A DNA stretch of 9,474 nucleotides from Caldilineae bacterium. Its GTDB lineage: Bacteria > Chloroflexota > Anaerolineae > J102. Of the stretch, positions 1 to 5,271 are shown in pieces. The DNA lies in NCBI GenBank assembly GCA_011176555.1, contig DUEF01000293.1, positions 1-9,474 on the forward strand, read 5' to 3'. The notes under the pieces were generated by a model. That model saw only the letters and a program-made list of their open reading frames with translations. It was not told the origin of the DNA and did no database searches. Positions within the stretch are counted from its first letter, which is position 1. Every line of letters starts with the position of its first letter. The position numbers were made by a program, and so were the translations under genes.

Positions 1-1058
1 CCGGCGGCGCTGGCGATCTGGCGGGAGAGGCGGGCCTGCACTTGCGGCTTGAAGGTCGAGCGAGGATCGGCGCCCAGGTTCAGGCGAATGGCGGGGCTCA
101 CGAACAGGTCGAACAGCACCATGGCGCTGACGGGATTGCCGGGCAGACCGAACAACGCTTTGCCCTGCGCCACGGCCACGATGGTGGGTTTACCGGGCCG
201 GATGGAGATGCCGTGGGCGAGGATGCCCGGTTCGCCCATGGCCCCGATCACATCCACACTCATGTCGCGGTAACTGACCGAGGAACCGGCGCTGAGGACG
301 ACGATGTCGCAGGCGGCCAACGCCTCGCGCACAGCGGCCTCTAACGCTTCGCGTTGGTCAGGGATGATGCCGAAAAGGACGGGCTCGCCGCCAGCGCGCT
401 GGGTGAGAGCGGCCAGGGTGTAGCTGTTGATGTCCCGCACCTGGCCGGGGCCAGGAGACTGGTCGGGAGGAACAACCTCGTCACCGGTGGAGATGATGGC
501 GACGCGCGGGGGACGGGCGACCTGCACCGTGGTGATGCCTAACGCCAGCAGCCCGCCGATGTCCTGGGGGCGCAGGCTGTGCCCCACCGGCAGGATTTCC
601 TCGCCCGCCCGCACATCTTCCCCCACCTGGATCACGTTTTCGCCCACGGCCACCGCACCCAGCACCTCGATGCTGGACGCGTCCGCCTGTTGGGTGTTTT
701 CGACCATGACCACGGCGTCGGCTCCGGGCGGGATCATGCCGCCGGTGTGAACAAGGACAGTCTGCCCCAGCCCGACCGGAATGTCTGCTTCCCGGCCCAT
801 TGGCGCCTCGCCCACCACATCCAAAAAGGCGGGGAGACCGGGCGTGGCCCCGTATGTGTCTTTGGCGCGCACGGCGTAACCATCGACGGTGGAGCGCCGG
901 AATTCGGGCAGGTCGTGGGGGGCGGTGGGCGCTTCGACCAGAACGCGGTCGAGCGCCCGGGCGGTGGGGACAGATTCCGGGTGGGGTTCAGGCCGGTAGT
1001 GCTCGGTCAGACGACGCCAGGCGTCAGGCGGGGTGAGGACGTTGAAGAATTCAGTCAT
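1..1058 (-). CDS. moeA: Molybdopterin molybdenumtransferase MoeA, N-terminal 352 residues (3' end outside window)
   Basis: MoeA inserts molybdate into adenylylated molybdopterin in the cytoplasm, the last step in making molybdenum cofactor. Reading the minus strand from the ATG at 1058 gives an uninterrupted frame starting MTEFFNVLTPPDAW and running off the left edge. In order it shows FRRSTVDGYAVRA (about residues 53-65; E. coli has a similar DGYAVR signature), GGMIPPGADAVV (about 105-116), ISTGDEVVPP (about 189-198), LSAGSSVSYRD (about 252-262), RPGKPTIVAVAQG and LPGNPVSAM. These cover MoeA domains I-III; family members are usually about 400 residues, so only the C-terminal domain is missing. 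The SAGSS stretch replaces the SGGVS seen in E. coli MoeA. No Shine-Dalgarno is visible: the bases before the ATG are pyrimidine-rich on the coding strand. The start lies 15 bases after the hepT stop, so it may be read through from that operon. GC is much higher than in hepT. Family assignment is firm. Confidence 0.95.
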   Translation of the reverse strand, partial: MTEFFNVLTPPDAWRRLTEHYRPEPHPESVPTARALDRVLVEAPTAPHDLPEFRRSTVDGYAVRAKDTYGATPGLPAFLDVVGEAPMGREADIPVGLGQTVLVHTGGMIPPGADAVVMVENTQQADASSIEVLGAVAVGENVIQVGEDVRAGEEILPVGHSLRPQDIGGLLALGITTVQVARPPRVAIISTGDEVVPPDQSPGPGQVRDINSYTLAALTQRAGGEPVLFGIIPDQREALEAAVREALAACDIVVLSAGSSVSYRDMSVDVIGAMGEPGILAHGISIRPGKPTIVAVAQGKALFGLPGNPVSAMVLFDLFVSPAIRLNLGADPRSTFKPQVQARLSRQIASAA

Positions 1059-1073
1059 AGGGGGAAGGAGGGA

Positions 1074-1502
1074 TTAGTCGTTGGTCAGATATTGAACGAT
1101 AGCGGCGGCAAAGGCTTCGAAATCGCCCAAGTGTTTTTTCAGGATGCCATAAACTCTGGCGTCATGGATTTTTGCGTAATCATATACGAGCAGATTCCGA
1201 AAACCAGCCATGTCCTGCAGATTTCCACCAAGTCTTTGCGAAACAATACCTTCTTCTTGTAGCACCAGAAAGGTTTCTCGGTAGGTTTTTGCGAAGCGCA
1301 GGCCATTTTCGCTGATAATGCGTTGACTGATATCGAAGCAGATTTCAATGGCGACTTGCAAAGAACGCTCGACGGCTTTCTTCAATCGTACATCTTCCTG
1401 ATAGACATCAAAATTGTTGACAGCATCCCGTTCGCTTTTCAGATATGCGAGTTCATCCGCCAGCAGATGCAATCGCTCTTTGATAATGCCGTTTCCTTTC
1501 AC
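1074..1502 (-). CDS. hepT: HepT-like HEPN toxin (DUF86), variant catalytic motif
   Basis: A 142-residue helical protein of the HEPN/DUF86 family, the toxin half of MntA-HepT modules. Family toxins are RNases with an RX4HXY motif and are silenced when MntA adds AMP to the motif Tyr. The best start is GTG at 1502, preceded by GGGAGG about eight bases upstream; the frame stays open upstream, but that part only shadows mntA. The motif region reads FRNLLVYDYAKI (residues 101-112): Arg102 and Tyr109 are present, but the expected His is Tyr107 (codon TAT, one transition from CAT). The gene overlaps mntA by 50 bases, as is common for translationally coupled pairs. GC is low (43% in a hand count of 1141-1200) against 73% in a moeA sample (901-960), suggesting acquisition. 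Whether RNase activity survives cannot be told from sequence. Family call is strong; activity is uncertain. Confidence 0.85.
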   Translation of the reverse strand: MKGNGIIKERLHLLADELAYLKSERDAVNNFDVYQEDVRLKKAVERSLQVAIEICFDISQRIISENGLRFAKTYRETFLVLQEEGIVSQRLGGNLQDMAGFRNLLVYDYAKIHDARVYGILKKHLGDFEAFAAAIVQYLTND

Positions 1503-1965
1503 CGAATCGACCCTCCCGGATGTCTTGAAAAAGTGCTTTATCGAAAAAATCTTGTAAAGGCTGCAAGTCAAGATACAACTTCGAGGTGCGCACTTCAAAA
1601 TCAACACGCTTCCCGACATTTCCTTGATACAGCAAATAGCCGTTCGCCAAAACCTGGTGCTGAAGAAGGACTGGCGCTCTATTGAGCACAACTAAATCAA
1701 ACTTCCTGCCGCTGATATACCGCCCGATTTCTCCTTCCAGTTCCATGCGTCTATCGAATCGCGCCATGGCGTCATCGGTAGTGTCGCCCGCCGGTCGTTC
1801 AGTAAGCAGTACGGCGATGTCGATGTCCGATTCCGGCCGCGCCCGACCTTCCGCGTGGGATCCGAACAGATACGCGGCGACAACATCCGGTTGCTCGGCC
1901 AGGTAAGCCAGCAGGCCTTCTTTATCCAGGCCGGGAATTTGTACGTGGTTGGGTAAAGCAAGCAT
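1453..1965 (-). CDS. mntA: MntA-like minimal nucleotidyltransferase antitoxin
   Basis: A 170-residue protein of the minimal nucleotidyltransferase (MNT) family. In MntA-HepT systems this protein transfers AMP from ATP to a tyrosine of the HEPN partner and neutralises it. The signature GSX10DXD is complete: Gly35-Ser36, ten residues, Asp47-Ile-Asp49 (FGSHAEGRARPESDIDIAVL). A third acidic residue sits at Asp90 in GRKFDLVVLNRAP, as expected for the catalytic triad. The ATG at 1965 is chosen because MLALPNHVQIPG leads directly into the fold. An in-frame ATG at 2031 would put the start beyond the predicted transcription start near 2023. No clear Shine-Dalgarno is seen. The C-terminus reads over the first 50 bases of hepT. 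GC is about 62% in 1741-1800 but about 47% in 1561-1620, so the composition changes inside the gene. Family and pairing are confident. Confidence 0.9.
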   Translation of the reverse strand: MLALPNHVQIPGLDKEGLLAYLAEQPDVVAAYLFGSHAEGRARPESDIDIAVLLTERPAGDTTDDAMARFDRRMELEGEIGRYISGRKFDLVVLNRAPVLLQHQVLANGYLLYQGNVGKRVDFEVRTSKLYLDLQPLQDFFDKALFQDIREGRFGERKRHYQRAIASAGG

Positions 1966-2009
1966 CGTAACCAGATGGTAGCACAAAGGGTGAGGAGATG
2001 AAAGCGCAA

Positions 2010-2037
2010 TTGACGCGATGACCGCCAACATTATACA
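2010..2037 (+). promoter_or_regulatory. Putative sigma-70 promoter of the phosphodiesterase gene
   Basis: TTGACG (2010-2015) and TATACA (2032-2037) are separated by 16 bases, predicting a transcript start near 2044 and a leader of about 40 bases. This placement argues for the ATG at 2084, because an in-frame ATG at 2018 would lie inside the promoter. Confidence 0.55.
2030..2035 (-). promoter_or_regulatory. Putative -10 box of the mntA-hepT promoter
   Basis: The minus strand reads a perfect TATAAT here, 64 bases upstream of the mntA ATG at 1965. No good -35 is found at 16-18 bases; TTGACA lies only three bases upstream (2039-2044) and is too close to pair with it. The box physically overlaps the -10 of the divergent phosphodiesterase promoter. 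Confidence 0.4.
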
Positions 2038-2083
2038 CTGTCAACCGCATTTCGTCGCTTTTTCCCTCTATCAGGTGAATTCC

Positions 2084-2974
2084 ATGAAACAAAAACTATG
2101 GCGAATCCTGGCGATTATCGTTGGTCTGCTCGCGGCCGCGCTGCTGATCACGGCCATCTGGGCGCGGCCGATCGCCGATCATCCTTTTTACGATCAATTC
2201 TCGCGTTGGCCCCTGGTCATCGCCCACCAGGGCGGCTATGGGCTGTGGCCCAGCAACACGATGTACGCCTACGAGCGGGCGGTGGATATGGGCGTCGATA
2301 TGCTGGAGATGGATTTGCACATCACCGCGGATGGAGCGCTGGTGCTGATGCACGACGGCACGGTGGATCGAACCACGAATGGCAGCGGTGAGATCGAGGA
2401 CATGACGCTGGCCGAGATCAAACAATTGGACGCGGGCTACACCTGGACGCACGACGACGGCGCCACCTATCCTTTCCGCGGTCAGGGCGTGACCGTGCCG
2501 ACCATGGAAGAAGTGTTCGCCGCGTTTCCCGACATGCCCATGAACATCGAACTCAAGCGCACGGAGACCTCGATGGCGGAGCCATTCTGCCGGTTGATCC
2601 ACGAACACGACATGCAGAACAAGGTGCTGGTGGCGTCATTCCGCGACGAGACCATGACCGAATTCCGCGCAGTCTGCCCGGATGTGGCCACCTCGGGTTC
2701 GGAGGGCGAGTTGACGCCGTTCGTCTTGCTGAGCAAGGTCGGGCTGGGCTGGCTCTTCCGTCCCGCTGCCAACGCGGTGCAGGTTCCCCAAGAACGCGGC
2801 GGCATTCGCATCCTTAGCAAAGGCTTTGTGCGGGCTGCGCATGGCCGTAACATGAAGGTGGACGCCTGGACGATCAACGAACGGGAGGACATGCGGCGCA
2901 TCATCGACATGGGCGTGGACGGCATCATCACCGATTATCCCGACCGATTATTGGCCGAGTTGGGTGGAAGCTGA
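2084..2974 (+). CDS. Membrane-anchored glycerophosphodiester phosphodiesterase family protein
   Basis: A 296-residue GDPD-family enzyme, expected to hydrolyse glycerophosphodiesters to glycerol-3-phosphate and an alcohol. The N-terminus (MKQKLWR, then a hydrophobic run at about residues 8-26) is a single membrane anchor or uncleaved signal, so the catalytic domain is probably extracytoplasmic. Active-site positions are visible: His48 in VIAHQGGYG, Glu75 and Asp77 in MLEMDLHITADG, His90 in LVLMHDGTVDRTTNG, Glu156 in NIELKRT, and near the C-terminus VDAWTINE and GVDGIITDYPD. Two usual residues differ: the Arg of the HRG motif is Gln49, and the Glu of the common PENT motif is Ser57 (PSNT). AGGTGA upstream is a modest ribosome site for the ATG at 2084; the longer frame from 2018 lacks support. 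The HIT gene follows after 19 bases, so the two may be co-transcribed. Substrate is unknown. Confidence 0.9.
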   Translation: MKQKLWRILAIIVGLLAAALLITAIWARPIADHPFYDQFSRWPLVIAHQGGYGLWPSNTMYAYERAVDMGVDMLEMDLHITADGALVLMHDGTVDRTTNGSGEIEDMTLAEIKQLDAGYTWTHDDGATYPFRGQGVTVPTMEEVFAAFPDMPMNIELKRTETSMAEPFCRLIHEHDMQNKVLVASFRDETMTEFRAVCPDVATSGSEGELTPFVLLSKVGLGWLFRPAANAVQVPQERGGIRILSKGFVRAAHGRNMKVDAWTINEREDMRRIIDMGVDGIITDYPDRLLAELGGS

Positions 2975-2993
2975 TACATGAACGGAGGCGCTG

Positions 2994-3461
2994 ATGAACA
3001 CCGAGACGCACGAGGCTTGCATCGTTTGCCGCAAACACCGCGGCGAGATTGTCGTTCCGGGCGGCCCCATTTACGAAGACGAATTGATTTTCGTAAGCCA
3101 CGCTCAGCTTTGGGGTGAGGAAACAGACAAGTATCTGGGGCATCTGTTTGTCGAACCGAAGCGTCACGTGGCCGAATTGGGTGATCTGACAGAAGCCGAG
3201 GCGCAAGCGCTTGGCCTCCATGTCAGCCGCGTCTCTCGCGCTCTGATGCGCACGCTAGGTGTGGAGCACGTCTACGCCTTTGTGATCGGCGATGGTGCGC
3301 CGCATGTCCACGTTCACGTCATTGGCCGGTATCCCGGCGCGCCGCGCGAGTACTGGGGGCCGAGGGTGGACGACTGGCCGGAAGCGCCGCGCGGGGAGGA
3401 AAGAGAAATCGAGCAGGTCGCCGAACGCATCCGCACTTTTTTGCAGAATGAGTATGGCTAA
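2994..3461 (+). CDS. HIT (histidine triad) family hydrolase/nucleotidyltransferase
   Basis: A 155-residue cytoplasmic HIT-superfamily protein; relatives hydrolyse or transfer nucleoside monophosphates from dinucleoside polyphosphates or aminoacyl/phosphoramidate adenylates. The triad is clear: His104-Val-His106-Val-His108 in APHVHVHVIGRYPG, with the middle His the expected nucleophile. Upstream, YLGHLFVEPKRHVAELGDLT is the conserved strand-turn that precedes the triad in the family. An N-terminal CIVC pair (Cys9, Cys12) suggests a zinc-binding HIT variant like the GalT/Hint-type proteins with a CxxC. The ATG at 2994 has GGAGG about seven bases upstream. The gene sits 19 bases after the phosphodiesterase gene and ends five bases before the stop of the convergent ligase gene, leaving no room for an intergenic terminator. 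The exact substrate cannot be inferred. Confidence 0.92.
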   Translation: MNTETHEACIVCRKHRGEIVVPGGPIYEDELIFVSHAQLWGEETDKYLGHLFVEPKRHVAELGDLTEAEAQALGLHVSRVSRALMRTLGVEHVYAFVIGDGAPHVHVHVIGRYPGAPREYWGPRVDDWPEAPRGEEREIEQVAERIRTFLQNEYG

Positions 3462-3466
3462 TCCAT

Positions 3467-4594
3467 TTATTCTCCCGGTCGGATCACCCCGCGCTTCGTC
3501 TCTGCGATCAGCAGATCCACCACCGCTTTGAAATCCCCGCCCGATTCCTTGTAGACGCGTAACTGGCGGTCGGCGCTGGAGCCGTGCTCGAGGATGGTGT
3601 AGATAGGCTCGATGTACTGGCGGCTGCCCAATTCATCGACATAGGGATCCACCAATCGCATTAGTTCGCGGATGAGCCAACGCGCAGGCAGTTCCTCTTC
3701 TTTGCCCCAGTCGATCAGTTTGCCATCCAGGCCGTAGCGAATGGCCCGCCAACGATTTTCATCGATGAGGTCGCGGCGGTAATGGCGGAAGGTCATGTTC
3801 TTCTGGCGCAGATCCCACAGCCAGGCGACGATGGCCTGCAAAAGGGCGGCAATGCCGATCGCTTCGTCGATGGTGGTGCAGCCATCGCACATGCGGAATT
3901 CGATGGTGGGGAATTGCCAGTGCGGGCGCACATCCCACCAGATCTTGCTGCCATCCGGGATGCAACCGGTGTTGACCAGCGCGTTGATGAATTTTTCGAA
4001 AGTGGCCCAGTCGGGGAAGTAGTCGGGCAGGCCAGTGCGAGGCAGGTCGGAAAACAGCACCGAGCGGTAGGATTTAAGGCCGGTGTTGCGACCATTCCAG
4101 AAGGGCGAGGAGGTAGCCAGAGCAGAAATGTGTGGCACCATGTAGCGCATGACGTTCATGGCGTCGATGGCGAAGTCGCGGTCTTCGATGCCGATATGCA
4201 CGTGCATGCCGAAGATGAGCAGACGTTGCGCCACCGCTTGCATCTCCTCCAGCAAGCCAGCGTATCGCTGTTTGGGCGTGATGTCCTGATCGATCCAACG
4301 GGAGAAGGGGTGAGTTCCGGCCGAAACGATGGTCAAGCCCTGTTCCTCGGCCAGATCGAGGATAGCGCCACGCTGGCGGGCCAATTCATCGTGCAGTTCC
4401 GCGATGTCTTTGCACACCTCCGTCCCCAATTCCACCTGGGACTGCATGAATTCAGGTTTGACTTCTCTTTTGCTGACACGCGTGCCCTTATCCAAAAATT
4501 GGGTGATGTAGGACTTCAGCTCGCGCGTTTCAGGATCGACAATCTGGTATTCTTCTTCGATGCCGACGGTGAGGGAGGGACGTTGTGCGGGCAT
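3467..4594 (-). CDS. YbdK-type carboxylate-amine ligase (glutamate-cysteine ligase 2 family)
   Basis: A 375-residue protein of the GCS2 family, whose best-known member, E. coli YbdK, has weak gamma-glutamate-cysteine ligase activity in vitro. Members ligate an amine to a carboxylate using ATP, but their physiological substrates are mostly unknown. The N-terminus LTVGIEEEYQIVD (about residues 8-20) is the acidic ATP/metal-binding signature. GMHVHIGIEDRD (about 129-140) and TIEFRMCDGCTTIDEA (about 230-245) are the other family blocks. Length matches the family. The ATG at 4594 is chosen over one 36 bases upstream because GGAGG lies six to seven bases before it and homology begins at once. The gene is convergent with the HIT gene, and its upstream region carries the nested inverted heptamer element. 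It may be transcribed with the small gene at 4691-5065. The true substrate is open. Confidence 0.93.
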   Translation of the reverse strand: MPAQRPSLTVGIEEEYQIVDPETRELKSYITQFLDKGTRVSKREVKPEFMQSQVELGTEVCKDIAELHDELARQRGAILDLAEEQGLTIVSAGTHPFSRWIDQDITPKQRYAGLLEEMQAVAQRLLIFGMHVHIGIEDRDFAIDAMNVMRYMVPHISALATSSPFWNGRNTGLKSYRSVLFSDLPRTGLPDYFPDWATFEKFINALVNTGCIPDGSKIWWDVRPHWQFPTIEFRMCDGCTTIDEAIGIAALLQAIVAWLWDLRQKNMTFRHYRRDLIDENRWRAIRYGLDGKLIDWGKEEELPARWLIRELMRLVDPYVDELGSRQYIEPIYTILEHGSSADRQLRVYKESGGDFKAVVDLLIAETKRGVIRPGE

Positions 4595-4623
4595 AAAGCG
4601 CCTCCGAAATGAGCGAGAGGAAA

Positions 4624-4700
4624 AACTCAAAGATTAAGGATCGCTGATTAACGCAAAACGTGCGTCGCCCCCTTAATCTTTTATCTTTGATCATTGATCC
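4624..4700. repeat. Nested inverted repeat built of degenerate heptamers
   Basis: An 11-bp perfect inverted repeat (4629-4639 AAAGATTAAGG and 4671-4681) encloses a smaller hairpin (ACGCA 4651-4655, TGCGT 4661-4665). The right arm continues in heptamer phase: TTAATCT, TTTATCT, TTGATCA, TTGATCC (4673-4700). The left side can be read as AACTCAA, AGATTAA, GGATCGC, TGATTAA (4624-4651). The element lies between the small gene and the ligase gene and contains the small gene's stop codon (4691-4693). It could act as a structured leader or a processing or termination point; that is inference. Confidence 0.6.
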
Positions 4701-5065
4701 TGGAATTCGAGAACAAACGGCAGATCGCGGCTGTCCAAAAGTTCTTCGTCGCGGGCAACCTCGGCGCGCATGATGTACTCGGCGCCGGGCTCGGGCTGGC
4801 GCAGGTGCATGGTCATCGAGATATAGGCGTCTTGCCACTCCACCAGGAGCATGTCGGCCACTTCGTTGCCATCGGCATCGAGACAGGCCAACCGCACGTT
4901 GGGAGGCGTTGCGAAGTTGGAAAGTTGCACGCGCAGCCACAAACGCCGCAAGTCGGGATAGGGATGCACTTCCATGCGCTCGATCCGCAAGGGGCCGGCG
5001 TCGAATTTGAGGGTGATGCCCGCGGCCATGGAGGCGCGGGCGGTGTCGATTTGGCAGCTACTCAT
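4691..5065 (-). CDS. Hypothetical protein, 124 residues, between heptamer arrays
   Basis: I do not recognise this family. The frame encodes a soluble, slightly acidic 124-residue protein with no signal peptide or membrane segment. After a variable N-terminus, the core alternates hydrophobic and polar residues (for example RRLWLRVQLSNFATPPNVRL, MLLVEWQDAYISMTMHL, DLPFVLEFQDQ), consistent with a small beta-sandwich; this is only an inference from pattern. It has one cysteine pair-like spread (Cys4, and Cys in RLACLDADG) but no metal motif. The ATG at 5065 is the outermost start; an in-frame ATG at 5029 (MAAGITLKFD) is equally possible, and neither has a Shine-Dalgarno. Both termini fall in short tandem repeats: the start codon in the array at 5062-5120 and the stop in the one ending at 4700. 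Codon pattern and GC look like the neighbouring genes, supporting real coding. It lies between selC and the ligase gene on the same strand. Confidence 0.65.
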   Translation of the reverse strand: MSSCQIDTARASMAAGITLKFDAGPLRIERMEVHPYPDLRRLWLRVQLSNFATPPNVRLACLDADGNEVADMLLVEWQDAYISMTMHLRQPEPGAEYIMRAEVARDEELLDSRDLPFVLEFQDQ

Positions 5066-5120
5066 TTAGTCGTTTAGTCGGGCAGTCGTCTGATTTCTGA
5101 CCTCTGTCCTCTGATCTCTG
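5062..5120. repeat. Degenerate 8-mer/7-mer tandem array
   Basis: On the plus strand three octamers (TCATTTAG, TCGTTTAG, TCGGGCAG) are followed without gaps by five heptamers (TCGTCTG, ATTTCTG, ACCTCTG, TCCTCTG, ATCTCTG). The unit drifts but the period is strict. It fills nearly the whole gap between the selC gene and the 124-residue protein gene, and its first unit contains that gene's ATG. It resembles the short tandem heptamers described in filamentous cyanobacteria, though the sequence differs. Confidence 0.7.
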
Positions 5121-5130
5121 GTGAAAGAGG

Positions 5131-5226
5131 CGGGAATGGATGGGAGTCGAACCCACCGCGGACATCTACGCGATGCCCGCCACCGGTTTTGAAGACCGGG
5201 GCGCCCACCGGGACACATCCACTCCC
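5131..5226 (-). tRNA. selC: tRNA-Sec, anticodon TCA (selenocysteine)
   Basis: The 96-base minus-strand sequence folds as a bacterial selenocysteine tRNA, the adaptor that SelA charges and SelB delivers to UGA codons. The acceptor stem has 8 bp (GGGAGTGG with CCATTCCC, one G-U pair). The D arm has a 6-bp stem with a four-base loop (GTGTCC-CGGT-GGGCGC). The anticodon arm is CCGGT-CTTCAAA-ACCGG, with TCA at 5190-5192. The variable arm is long, with a 9-bp stem (GCGGGCATC / GATGTCCGC) and a five-base loop. The T arm is GTGGG-TTCGACT-CCCAT, nearly the same loop as in E. coli selC. The 8+5 acceptor/T-stem arrangement and 6-bp D stem are diagnostic for tRNA-Sec. The discriminator is G; CCA is not encoded (CCT follows), so it must be added enzymatically. 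It has its own promoter immediately upstream. Confidence 0.96.
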
Positions 5227-5242
5227 ATGATTTGATTGGCAA

Positions 5243-5271
5243 ATAGTAACCGCCATGCTCAGTTTGGTCAA
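5243..5271 (-). promoter_or_regulatory. Putative sigma-70 promoter of selC
   Basis: Minus-strand TTGACC (5266-5271) and TACTAT (5243-5248) are exactly 17 bases apart. The predicted start near 5236 gives about a ten-base leader before the mature tRNA 5' end at 5226. The -35 box overlaps the TGA stop of the upstream phosphotransferase-like gene. Confidence 0.65.

Noticed and set aside
579..1262. Open frame of 227 codons on the plus strand
   Set aside because: It overlaps moeA and hepT on the other strand, crosses two real genes and has no recognisable motif.
1323..1685. Open frame of 120 codons on the plus strand
   Set aside because: It runs antisense to mntA and hepT and has no ribosome site or family features.
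3782..4612. Open frame of 276 codons on the plus strand
   Set aside because: It lies entirely opposite the YbdK-type gene, whose protein shows all family motifs; the antisense product has none.
4670..4693. Possible selenocysteine read-through of the TGA ending the 124-residue protein
   Set aside because: Although selC is adjacent, the extension would be only a few residues encoded by heptamer repeats, with no cysteine homologue or redox motif to support it.
5062..5120. CRISPR-like array
   Set aside because: Units are seven to eight bases with no spacers, so this is a plain tandem repeat.
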